From Achromobacter xylosoxidans (GTDB taxonomy: Bacteria; Pseudomonadota; Gammaproteobacteria; Burkholderiales; Burkholderiaceae_B), in assembly GCF_001457475.1 (NCBI RefSeq), contig NZ_LN831029.1, positions 248,001-312,000 on the forward strand: a stretch of DNA of 64,000 nt. The letters are read 5' to 3'. A program made the translations under genes and the position numbers. Of the stretch, positions 19,846-27,031 are shown piece after piece. The notes beneath the pieces are model-generated. The model had not been told where the DNA came from. It worked only from the letters and a program-made list of their open reading frames with translations, and did not search any database. The stretch's first letter is position 1. Each line of letters starts with the position of its first letter.

Positions 19846-21183
19846 ATGTCATCTTCCCCTTTGTGCATCGGCCTGTCGCTGGCCGCCACGTGGTTGTCCG
19901 CCTCCGGCTGGCGACGCCCGGACAGTCGGGTCGAGCAACTGCACGGCGCGCCGTTCTACCGCGATGTGGCACGCCGCGCCGAGCAGGCGTGCCTGGACTT
20001 CGTGTTCCGGCCGGATGCCTTGTTCCTGGACGTGCCGGCGCTGGCGCGCGGGCCGGGCTTCAGCAGCCTGGATCCGGCGCTGCTGATGGCGGCGCTGGCG
20101 CAGGATACGCGGCATATCGGCCTGGTGACGACAGCCGCGACCTCGTTCAATCCGCCCTACGTGGTGGCGCGCCAGCTGCAATCGCTGGACTGGATCAGCG
20201 AAGGGCGCGCGGGTTGGAACATCGTCACCGCGTTGGACGGCAGCCGGAATTTCGGCGATGCGCCAATGCCGCCTTCGGCGCAGCGTTATCGCAAGGCGCT
20301 CGAGTTCACCGAAGTCGTGCGCGCGTTATGGCGCAGTTATCCGCAGGAGGCGGTGCTGGCGGACCGCGAGTCCGGGCAGTACGCGGATGTCACGCGTATC
20401 GCGCCGATCGCGCATCGCGGCGAGTATTTCAGCGTCCAGGGACCCCTGAATGTGCCTGGTCGCGCCCACGGCCGCATTCCCCTGTTCCAGGCGGGCGCGT
20501 CCGATTGGGGGCGCGACTTCGCCGCCCGCGTGGCGGATGCGGTGTTCGCCGCTACGCCCGATATCGAATGCGGCGTGGCGTTGCGCCGGGACCTGCGGCA
20601 GCGGGCGCTCGACCATGGCCGCGAGCCCGCGGCCATACGGGTGCTGCCGGGGTTGAGCCTGTATCTGGCGGCGTCGCGGGCCCAGGCCCGGGATTTGCAT
20701 CGCGCGGCCCACGCGGACCAGGACCGGGCACGCCAGCGCCTGTACGTGGGAAGGGCGCTGGGCCTGGATCTTGAACGGCTTGATCCGGACCAGCCCATCA
20801 CCGTGCGCATGCTGGGGCAACCCGGGCCCGACATGCGCAGCCCCACGCACGTGCAATTGCTGCGTCGGCTGGTCGAGCGCGAGCAACCCTGTCTGCGCGA
20901 GCTGCTGGCGCGGCCGGAGGCCGCGGCATCGGCGCATTGGACCGTGGTGGGAACGGTCGACGACGCGGTGGCCGAGATCCAGCGCCGGGCCGAGGCCGGC
21001 GCGGCGGACGGGTTCATTGCGCTGCCGGGTGGGGCGATGCAGTCGCTGGATCTGCTGCTGGACGGGGTGATGCCGCGGCTGGCGGCGATGGGATTGGCGC
21101 GGCGCGCCTACGCCGGCACCACGTTCGCGAGCAACCTGGGGCTGGCCGGGAGTTGCTGCGAGCCAGGCCGCGCGGTTCCCTAG
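19846..21183 (+). CDS. NtaA/SnaA/DszA-type FMN-dependent monooxygenase
   Basis: 445-residue member of the bacterial luciferase-like superfamily, in the group that includes nitrilotriacetate (NtaA) and EDTA (EmoA) monooxygenases. Visible family features are EGRAGWNIVTALDGSRNFG (residues 121-139 by the usual layout), LFQAGASDWGRDFAARVADAVFA and the later RMLGQPGPDMRSPTHVQLL. These enzymes use FMNH2 supplied by a separate reductase, not seen here. ATG 19846 follows AAGGAA; the frame is open far upstream but overlaps fepC. As last gene of the iron operon it may oxidatively open the imported chelator to release iron. That role is inference. The gene ends overlapping the convergent 21180 gene by three bases. 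Confidence 0.88.
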   Translation: MSSSPLCIGLSLAATWLSASGWRRPDSRVEQLHGAPFYRDVARRAEQACLDFVFRPDALFLDVPALARGPGFSSLDPALLMAALAQDTRHIGLVTTAATSFNPPYVVARQLQSLDWISEGRAGWNIVTALDGSRNFGDAPMPPSAQRYRKALEFTEVVRALWRSYPQEAVLADRESGQYADVTRIAPIAHRGEYFSVQGPLNVPGRAHGRIPLFQAGASDWGRDFAARVADAVFAATPDIECGVALRRDLRQRALDHGREPAAIRVLPGLSLYLAASRAQARDLHRAAHADQDRARQRLYVGRALGLDLERLDPDQPITVRMLGQPGPDMRSPTHVQLLRRLVEREQPCLRELLARPEAAASAHWTVVGTVDDAVAEIQRRAEAGAADGFIALPGGAMQSLDLLLDGVMPRLAAMGLARRAYAGTTFASNLGLAGSCCEPGRAVP

Positions 21184-21674
21184 TCGATGACCTTGCCCTG
21201 CCGGTCGATGTCCTGCCACTTGCCGCCTGACCACCAGCGATGTTCACCGTCGCTTTCTTCCTTGCAGCCGAAACCGACGCTGGCCTTGCCGTCTTCATAG
21301 GGAAAGGCGCAGTCATAGACCGGGGCGACGACGATGGCGCCGGTTTCCTCGTCCGCAAAGCCGATCTTGCCGTTCAGGCGGATGCGATAGCGGCCTTCCT
21401 TGGGGTAGTCGGGCCCGTTGTCGAACAGGTAGACCTGGTAAGGCTCCTGCAAATGCTGGTCGACCACGCGAAATCCACCCGCTTGTTTGTCAAGGTAGAT
21501 GCAGTAGCGAAACGGGTTGCCGGCCACGAAGCAGTCGTCGATCCACTCGGGTTCGATGGCGCGTTGTTTCAAGGTCTGCCGGGCTTGCTCGGCGTCGGGG
21601 TCGACGTGGGTTTGCGCGGCGGCCAGGAGCGGCAACAGCAGAAAAGCGAAGCAGAGCGGGTGAAGGCGAGGCAT
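21180..21674 (-). CDS. Secreted WG-repeat-like protein of unknown function
   Basis: 164 residues with a signal peptide (LCFAFLLLPLLAAAQ, cleavage near residue 20). The mature part contains YPKEGRYRIRLNGKIGFADE followed by TGAIVVAPVYDCAFPYEDGK, one clear unit of the WG beta-hairpin repeat. Four cysteines (DDCF, YCIYL, YDCAF, GFGCKEE) could form two disulfides in the periplasm. I start at ATG 21674 so that the signal peptide is N-terminal; a longer frame reaches 21725. The last bases overlap the end of the monooxygenase gene tail to tail, leaving no room for a terminator between them. The role is unknown. Confidence 0.7.
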   Translation of the reverse strand: MPRLHPLCFAFLLLPLLAAAQTHVDPDAEQARQTLKQRAIEPEWIDDCFVAGNPFRYCIYLDKQAGGFRVVDQHLQEPYQVYLFDNGPDYPKEGRYRIRLNGKIGFADEETGAIVVAPVYDCAFPYEDGKASVGFGCKEESDGEHRWWSGGKWQDIDRQGKVID

Positions 21675-21794
21675 TGCGGTAGCCGCGTCATCCGGCGCGG
21701 CGGCTGGGAGGAAAGGGGCCATCATAAGCCGGCTGCGCCCGGCCGCGCAGGGGCGCGGGCGATGCCGCTCGGCATGCCCGCGCCGCCGTCTGGT

Positions 21795-22820
21795 TCAGGC
21801 CGCGGCGGTCGTGGCGTCGCCGCCTTCCATGCCGCCGACGCCCACTGCCGCGCCGCCGCCGTCGATGGCCTGGGCCGTTTTTTCGGCCTCGGCCAGGGCG
21901 TCGCGGACTTCGGCGACCTGCTTCTGGGCTTCCTTGTCGTGCTGCCGCAGCTTGCTCTTGAGCATGGCGAGCAGTTCCTTCATGGCCCGGATGGCATCGC
22001 GCACGGCCTGGGCGTCGCCCTCGCGGCGCTTCTGGGCGGCCTGCGGCTCGTGGCGGGATTCGGTGGGGGCGCCGGCCTTGTCGTTCCGGTCGCCGGCCGT
22101 GTCGGTGTCGGTGTCGACGGACGCGGATGCGGCCTTGGCGGCGTCCGCCCGGGCCGCGGCGGCGGCGCCTTGTGCCGCGGTGTCGGCCGCGGGTGTGTCG
22201 GCCGTATCGGCGTCGCTGTCCAGCGCCGTGTCGCTGGCGGCGGCATAGGCCGCCAGGGCGCGGGAGGCGGCGGTCGTCGGCGTGGGCGCGCCGGCGCCCG
22301 TGGCATCGGCGCCTTCGGCCGTGCCGGCCGGCGTGCCGTTGGCGTCACCCGTGGCCGGGACGCCGCTCGCGCCATGCACCACGGGCGCGGCCGCCGCACC
22401 CGGCGACGCGCCGGCGGCCTGCACGCCGCCGCTGTCCTTGAGGGCGCTGGCGGCCTGGCCGAGCTCGCCGGCCAGCTGGCGCAGTTCACGCAGGATGGCC
22501 TTGGCCGCGGCCTTGCCCAGGAACATCAGCATCTTCTTGAGCGTGTCGATGCGCTGCTTGATCTGCGCGACGCGGGCGCGTGCCAGGTCGTGGCGCGACT
22601 GGGCCGCGTCGGTGGCCATCTGGAAGGCGGCCTTGCGCGCCTTGGCGGCGCGCTCGAGCGCATCGTCGCTGAGGATCACGCGGATCGAGACGGGTTTGTC
22701 CGCGGGCTGCGCGGCGTCCCGGTCCCGCGCCGCATCCGCGTCGCGCCTGGCGGCGGCATGGGCGTCGTTGCTGGCGGTGGCTGTGGTCGGAAGGAGGGTG
22801 TCGGTGAGCAGGGGCTGCAT
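21795..22820 (-). CDS. Alanine-rich protein with two helical segments, function unknown
   Basis: 341 residues, strongly Ala/Asp/Thr rich. Two segments look structured: residues ~40-130 (VSIRVILSDDALERAAKARK, then AQIKQRIDTLKKMLMFLGKA and LRELRQLAGELGQAASALK) and residues ~270-330 (AVRDAIRAMKELLAMLKSKL, DKEAQKQVAEVRDALAEAEK), both amphipathic helix or coiled coil. The link between them is a low-complexity Ala/Pro/Asp/Thr stretch. No signal peptide or membrane segment is visible. ATG 22820 is chosen by composition; the same frame stays open to 23573, but there it lies antisense to the SAM-fold gene and loses this character. No Shine-Dalgarno sequence is evident. I do not recognise the family. 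Confidence 0.6.
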   Translation of the reverse strand: MQPLLTDTLLPTTATASNDAHAAARRDADAARDRDAAQPADKPVSIRVILSDDALERAAKARKAAFQMATDAAQSRHDLARARVAQIKQRIDTLKKMLMFLGKAAAKAILRELRQLAGELGQAASALKDSGGVQAAGASPGAAAAPVVHGASGVPATGDANGTPAGTAEGADATGAGAPTPTTAASRALAAYAAASDTALDSDADTADTPAADTAAQGAAAAARADAAKAASASVDTDTDTAGDRNDKAGAPTESRHEPQAAQKRREGDAQAVRDAIRAMKELLAMLKSKLRQHDKEAQKQVAEVRDALAEAEKTAQAIDGGGAAVGVGGMEGGDATTAAA

Positions 22821-22991
22821 GGAGGATTCCGGTAAGGCGGGACACATGGCGTCGCGGCCGGCCGATGGCCGGCGCTGCGACGGCGAGGTGACACGACATG
22901 TACGGCAGGCCGATGCGCATTCTTTAACCGCGCCGGCAGGAATCCGTCCGACACTGCCGCGCTGCCCTGCGGCGGTGGTATCTTCTGCCCC

Positions 22992-23789
22992 ATGTCCGTC
23001 CGTGATTCCTCCCTGTCCCTGTCCAGCGCGCCGGTGGCGCCGGATGCCGCCAGCGCCGCCCTGCCCGCGGCCCAACCCTATGTGCACGTGGCGGGCACGA
23101 CGCGCACCCTGCATTTTTCCGACAAGGTCATCCAGAGCCGCATGTCGACCCTCAGCCCCGATGCGCTCGACCTCGAGTACACGCGGATGATGATGGGTTT
23201 CGTCCTGTTCGCGCCGGCGCCCGCGGACATCCTGATGGTGGGGCTGGGAGGCGGGTCGCTGGCCAAGTTCTGCCATCGCTACCTGGCGCATTCGCGCATC
23301 GAGGTGGTCGAGATCGATGCGGGCGTCATCGCCTTGCGCGATGCATTCATGGTGCCGCCCGATGGCGAGCGTTTCAGGGTGGTCCAGGCGGACGCGGCCG
23401 AGCATCTGCGCGGGCTGCGGGACGCCGCCGACGTGCTGCTGCTGGACGGCTTCGACGACGCCGGCATCCCTCCCGCCCTGTGCTCGGCGGACTTCTACGC
23501 GGATTGCCATCGCGCCCTGCGCGACAACGGCATCCTGGTGATCAACTTCCATGTGAACCATCCGCTGCACCACGCCTACCTGGACCGGGTGCGCGCCGCG
23601 TTCGGCGGCGCCATGTTCGAGGTGGTGGACGATGACATGACCAACAGCATCGTGTTCGCCTGCAAGGGCGACCTGCTGGACGATCCGGCGGCGGCCGACC
23701 TGAAGCGGCCGGCGGTCATTCCCAAGGACGCCTGGCGCCAGTTGATGCCCACCCTGCGCGTCATCGGCGCGACGCGCGAACTGAAGTGA
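22992..23789 (+). CDS. Spermidine synthase-like class I SAM-fold protein
   Basis: 265 residues. The fold signature is ADILMVGLGGGSLAKFCHRY followed by IEVVEIDAGVIALRDAF and FRVVQADAAEHL, the order found in polyamine synthase/spermidine synthase-like proteins. Where spermidine synthases have a D-S/T-T-D-P catalytic loop this protein has LLLDGFDDAGIPPALC, and the N-terminal beta-sheet domain is short. It may therefore be a non-polyamine member, such as the many uncharacterised SpeE-like proteins. ATG 22992 is the first good start; the ribosome site is weak. It is divergent from the Ala-rich gene, with 171 bases between the starts. Confidence 0.78.
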   Translation: MSVRDSSLSLSSAPVAPDAASAALPAAQPYVHVAGTTRTLHFSDKVIQSRMSTLSPDALDLEYTRMMMGFVLFAPAPADILMVGLGGGSLAKFCHRYLAHSRIEVVEIDAGVIALRDAFMVPPDGERFRVVQADAAEHLRGLRDAADVLLLDGFDDAGIPPALCSADFYADCHRALRDNGILVINFHVNHPLHHAYLDRVRAAFGGAMFEVVDDDMTNSIVFACKGDLLDDPAAADLKRPAVIPKDAWRQLMPTLRVIGATRELK

Positions 23790-23919
23790 CGCGGCGCGGT
23801 TTTCCGGCGTCCGCTAACGTCCGGTAGCGCGCGGCGGGGTTTTGTTGCACATGGCGAGCCTGCGTCCGTAGCCGCCTTGCTAGCATCCACGCTTTTCCCG
23901 CACCGCCAGGATCCTTTCC

Positions 23920-24828
23920 ATGAGCATCTTCTCCCGTTTTTTCGGTCGCGCCGAATCGTCCGCCGACACCGTCGCCCTGACGGCCAATCCCGACATGAAG
24001 GATGGCCCGAGCCTGCAGGTCGTGTTCGCCGCGCCGCTGGCGCCGCAGGCCGATGCGCTGGCGGCGGCGCTGCGCGCCTATCACCCCGAGATGCGCGAGG
24101 CGCGCGCGGAGATCGAACCGGACATGCCGGAATTGCTGGCCCTGGTCGGCTGGGGCAAGCACGTGGTTCGCCTGGTGGGTTTCAACGCGCCCTTCCCCCA
24201 GGATGCGCTGGAGGCGTGCGTGGCGCCGGCGCACTATCCCGCCGAGGTCAAGGAGCAGGTGCGCGGCCACGTCAGCCATGTGCTGCTCTACTACGCCGGC
24301 TTCGAGGAGGATCCGCTGGAGCAGTACGTGGCGCTGGCGGCGGTGGCCGGGGCGCTGACTGGATTGCAGGCCGTCGCGGTGTTGAACGAGGATGCCCACA
24401 CGTCACTGCCGGCGGGGGTGTTCTCGCGCGAGTCGATGGGCGACGAGAGCCTGGAACTGCTGCGTTCGCTGCCCTTGAACATGCTGTACTGCGGCTTCGT
24501 GAAGTACGAGGTGGAAGGCGTGCAAGGCGTGTGGATGCGCACCTATGGCGCCGGCCGCTTCGGGCTGCCGGACTTCGCCGTGCTGGCCGAGGGCCATCAC
24601 CAGGGCGAGCAGTATTCGAACATGTTCAACAACATCATGGCGTACCTGCTCGACAGCGGCGCCGAGCTGGCCGCCGGCCACACCATGCAGATCGGCGAGG
24701 ACCGTTACATGAAGCTGCGTGAACCGCTGGAGGCCGAGTATTTCCTGCACGGCCCGCAGGCGGTGCTGGTGACGGAGATCATCGACGCCTCGCAGATCAA
24801 CAAGCCGGCCGACGCCCAGGACGACTGA
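23920..24828 (+). CDS. DUF4261 domain protein
   Basis: 302-residue, probably cytoplasmic protein. Residues ~30-130 (VVFAAPLAPQADALAAALRA, VGWGKHVVRLVGFNAPFPQD, HVLLYYAGFEEDPLEQYVAL) and the C-terminal part (YEVEGVQGVWMRTYGAGRFG, LPDFAVLAEGH, MFNNIMAYLLDSGAELAAGH) match what I recall of DUF4261 proteins, which have no known biochemical role but are often seen near type VI secretion or immunity-like genes. No such genes are adjacent here. The start MSIFSRFFGR at 23920 is the first ATG after the upstream gene. Confidence 0.72.
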   Translation: MSIFSRFFGRAESSADTVALTANPDMKDGPSLQVVFAAPLAPQADALAAALRAYHPEMREARAEIEPDMPELLALVGWGKHVVRLVGFNAPFPQDALEACVAPAHYPAEVKEQVRGHVSHVLLYYAGFEEDPLEQYVALAAVAGALTGLQAVAVLNEDAHTSLPAGVFSRESMGDESLELLRSLPLNMLYCGFVKYEVEGVQGVWMRTYGAGRFGLPDFAVLAEGHHQGEQYSNMFNNIMAYLLDSGAELAAGHTMQIGEDRYMKLREPLEAEYFLHGPQAVLVTEIIDASQINKPADAQDD

Positions 24829-25118
24829 CGGACCTACCGGCCGGCTCTTGGGCAACGGTTCGAGAGGGGGCGCTCACGAGGGAGCGCGCCCCGGCAAAAA
24901 GAGTGCCGGCACGGTGCCAATGCCCGAAAAATCTGACTCGTCCGTACGCGGAGTGTTGCAGATGGCCGAGATTGGTGATTTTTAGGACGAAATAACCGGC
25001 TTTTCTACATCAATTCTAATTATTACGACTGTATGTAATTGTATATACTCACTGCCCGATTCCATCATTTCACGCTTCGCCCGCCACGCATCGAGTGCCG
25101 GGTCTGCAGGAGTAAGGC
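24829..25118. other. 290-base intergenic region with AT-rich promoter zone
   Basis: The first third has a GC-rich imperfect hairpin around 24866-24892 without a T tract. Bases ~24970-25075 are AT-rich against the background and contain TATACT at 25044-25049, a plausible -10 for the lipoprotein operon; no good -35 is 16-18 bases upstream, which suggests an activated promoter. No coding potential is seen. Confidence 0.45.
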
Positions 25119-25796
25119 ATGTTGAGCAAGGCAGTAACGCTTGGCGCGGTGACGGTCCTGTCACTGCTGGTGGCCGGTTGCGCCACCGAACGTTCCCAGT
25201 CGGTCGCGGTACCCGCGGTCGCCGCGGCCAGCAAGCCCTACCAGGGCGTGCGCAGTCCGATCTCGGTTGGCAAGTTCGACAACCGCACCAACTACCTGCG
25301 TGGCGTCTTCTCCGACGGCGTGGACCGCCTCGGCGGCCAGGCCAAGACCATCCTGGTCAGCCATCTGCAGCGCAGCGGTCGGTTCCAGGTGATGGACCGC
25401 GACAACCTGTCCGAAATCGCGCAGGAAGCGGCGTTCAACAAAAAGGCCAGCCAGATCAAGGGCGCGCGTTACGTCGTGACGGGCGACGTGACGGCGTTCG
25501 GCCGCAAGGTGACGGGCGACCATCAGCTGTTCGGCATCCTCGGCCGCGGCAAGGAACAGGTGGCTTACGCCAAGGTCGACCTCAACGTGGTCGACGTGAC
25601 GACCTCCGAGGTGGTCTATTCCGCGTCGGGGGCGGGCGAATACAGCCTGTCCAACCGCGAAGTCATCGGCTTCGGCGGCACCGCCGGCTATGACTCCACG
25701 CTGAACGGCAAGGTGCTGGACCTGGCGATCCGCGAGGCCGTCGATCGCCTGGTCGATGGCATCGAGCAAGGCGCCTGGCAACCGGTCCAACCCTGA
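25119..25796 (+). CDS. CsgG/HfaB-like outer-membrane lipoprotein
   Basis: 225 residues. The lipobox LLVAGC puts the lipidated Cys at about residue 21. The mature protein has the CsgG-type fold: ISVGKFDNRTNYLRGVFSDG, LVSHLQRSGRFQVMDRDNLS, GARYVVTGDVTAFGRKVTGD and VDLNVVDVTTSEVVYSASG. CsgG itself forms a nonameric curli export pore; most homologues outside curli operons, as here, have no csgA/B/E/F neighbours and unknown cargo. It is first of three lipoprotein genes, with 11 bases to the next. AGGAG precedes the ATG. Residues 64-70 replace the short CsgG loop that would line the pore, so pore formation is uncertain. Confidence 0.85.
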   Translation: MLSKAVTLGAVTVLSLLVAGCATERSQSVAVPAVAAASKPYQGVRSPISVGKFDNRTNYLRGVFSDGVDRLGGQAKTILVSHLQRSGRFQVMDRDNLSEIAQEAAFNKKASQIKGARYVVTGDVTAFGRKVTGDHQLFGILGRGKEQVAYAKVDLNVVDVTTSEVVYSASGAGEYSLSNREVIGFGGTAGYDSTLNGKVLDLAIREAVDRLVDGIEQGAWQPVQP

Positions 25797-25807
25797 TAGG
25801 TATCCCA

Positions 25808-26314
25808 ATGTCGAACAATCTGGCGAAGGCGCGCCCGCGGGCGCTCGCGCGCATGGGGCGCGCCATGGCGGTGGTTGCCTTGGCGGGGGTGCTGGGCGCG
25901 TGCGCGCAGCAACCCAAGAGCATGTACAGCTGGCAGTCGTACCAACCTTCGGTCTACGCCTATCTCAAGGACGATGGCGCCGACTACGCGGCGCAGAGCC
26001 TGGCGATGGAAAAGAACATCGAAACCGCGCGGGCGAGCAACGCGCAATTGCCGCCGGGCTTCCGCGCGCATCTGGGCATGCTGTACCTGAAGCTGGGTGA
26101 TGGCGCCAAGGGCCTGGAACAGCTGGAAGGCGAGAAGGCGGCCTTCCCCGAATCCAAGCCGTTCATGGATTTCCTGCTGCGCAATGCCAGCAAGATGGCG
26201 GACAACGCCGCGTCGGCCGCGCCGTCCGAGCCCGCGTCGGCCGCGCCGTCGGCGGCGCCCGCCGCGCCCGCCGCCGCGCCCGCCAGCGCACAGCCGGCCA
26301 AGAAAGGAGCCTGA
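25808..26314 (+). CDS. DUF4810 lipoprotein
   Basis: 168 residues. A long basic N-region (NNLAKARPRALARMGRAM) precedes the hydrophobic segment and lipobox VLGAC, with the lipidated Cys near residue 32. The core (KSMYSWQSYQPSVYAYLKDD, LPPGFRAHLGMLYLKLGDGA) matches DUF4810 proteins, which resemble a single TPR-like helical unit. The C-terminal ~35 residues are a low-complexity Ala/Pro/Ser tail ending AKKGA. The invariable partners of this family are a CsgG-like and a GNA1162-like lipoprotein, as here. The stop is one base from the next start. Confidence 0.82.
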   Translation: MSNNLAKARPRALARMGRAMAVVALAGVLGACAQQPKSMYSWQSYQPSVYAYLKDDGADYAAQSLAMEKNIETARASNAQLPPGFRAHLGMLYLKLGDGAKGLEQLEGEKAAFPESKPFMDFLLRNASKMADNAASAAPSEPASAAPSAAPAAPAAAPASAQPAKKGA

Positions 26315-26315
26315 G

Positions 26316-26966
26316 ATGAACACGATCATGCGTATTGCCGTGTTGGCGCTGGTCGCGCTGTTGGCGGGTTGCGCCGCGCCGCAGCGCAATGTGGACTATG
26401 CCGCCTTTCGCGAAAGCAAGCCGGCATCGATCCTGGTGCTGCCGCCGCTGAACACGTCCGTGGACGTGGCGGCGGGCGCGGCGGTGCTGGCGCAGGCGAC
26501 CATGCCGCTGGCGGAATCGGGCTACTACGTCGTGCCCGTTGCCGTCATGGAAGAGACCTTCAAGCAGAATGGCCTGACCAACGCGGACGAAATCCACGAG
26601 TTGCCGGCCGCGCGCCTGCGCGAGATCTTTGGCGCGGATGCCGCCTTGTACATGACCGTCAAACAGTACGGGTCGAGCTATGCGGTCCTGTCCAGCTCGA
26701 TCACCGTCTCGATCGACGCCGCGCTGGTGGACCTGCGCACGGGCGCCAAGCTGTGGGATGGCAGCAAGGAGGTCGTGCAAGCCAGCAACAGCAGCGGCGG
26801 CCTGATCGGCATGCTGGTGCAGGCGGTGGTGGATCAGGTCGTCAATACGCTCTCCGATCGCAGCTATGGCGTCGCCGGCATGACGAACAACATGCTGCTC
26901 AGTGCCGGTACTTCCGGCGGCATTCTGTACGGCCCTCGCTCGCCGCGCTACGCCGCCCAACCTTGA
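26316..26966 (+). CDS. GNA1162-like (DUF799) lipoprotein
   Basis: 216 residues. The lipobox LLAGC gives a lipidated Cys at about residue 19. The core reads KPASILVLPPLNTSVDVAAG, YYVVPVAVMEETFKQNGL, GADAALYMTVKQYGSSYAVL and VDLRTGAKLWDGSKEVVQAS, matching the meningococcal antigen GNA1162 (DUF799), whose crystal structure recalls TolB-N/periplasmic transport components. A glycine-rich tail follows. ATG 26316 has AAAGGAG 8 bases upstream; the frame is open further upstream inside the DUF4810 gene but in a different register of meaning. The three genes are presumably one complex at the outer membrane. Confidence 0.85.
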   Translation: MNTIMRIAVLALVALLAGCAAPQRNVDYAAFRESKPASILVLPPLNTSVDVAAGAAVLAQATMPLAESGYYVVPVAVMEETFKQNGLTNADEIHELPAARLREIFGADAALYMTVKQYGSSYAVLSSSITVSIDAALVDLRTGAKLWDGSKEVVQASNSSGGLIGMLVQAVVDQVVNTLSDRSYGVAGMTNNMLLSAGTSGGILYGPRSPRYAAQP

Positions 26967-26985
26967 CCGGGCCTTGCCGGCCACG

Positions 26986-27020
26986 CTGCCCTCGCCCCGT
27001 TGACCACGGCGCGAGGGCAG
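26986..27020. terminator. 10-bp inverted repeat between convergent genes
   Basis: CTGCCCTCGC (26986-26995) and GCGAGGGCAG (27011-27020) form a perfect 10-bp stem with a 15-base loop. It sits between the stops of the GNA1162-like gene (26966) and nadB (27032). There is no T tract on either side, so it may act as a bidirectional Rho-assisted terminator or RNA 3' stabiliser. Confidence 0.45.
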
Positions 27021-27031
27021 TGTCGCAATCG

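Noticed and set aside
22821..23573. N-terminal extension of the Ala-rich protein to 592 residues
   Set aside because: The extension lies antisense to the SAM-fold gene and has a different composition, so ATG 22820 is kept.
24866..24892. Terminator after the DUF4261 gene
   Set aside because: The GC-rich hairpin is imperfect and has no T tract.
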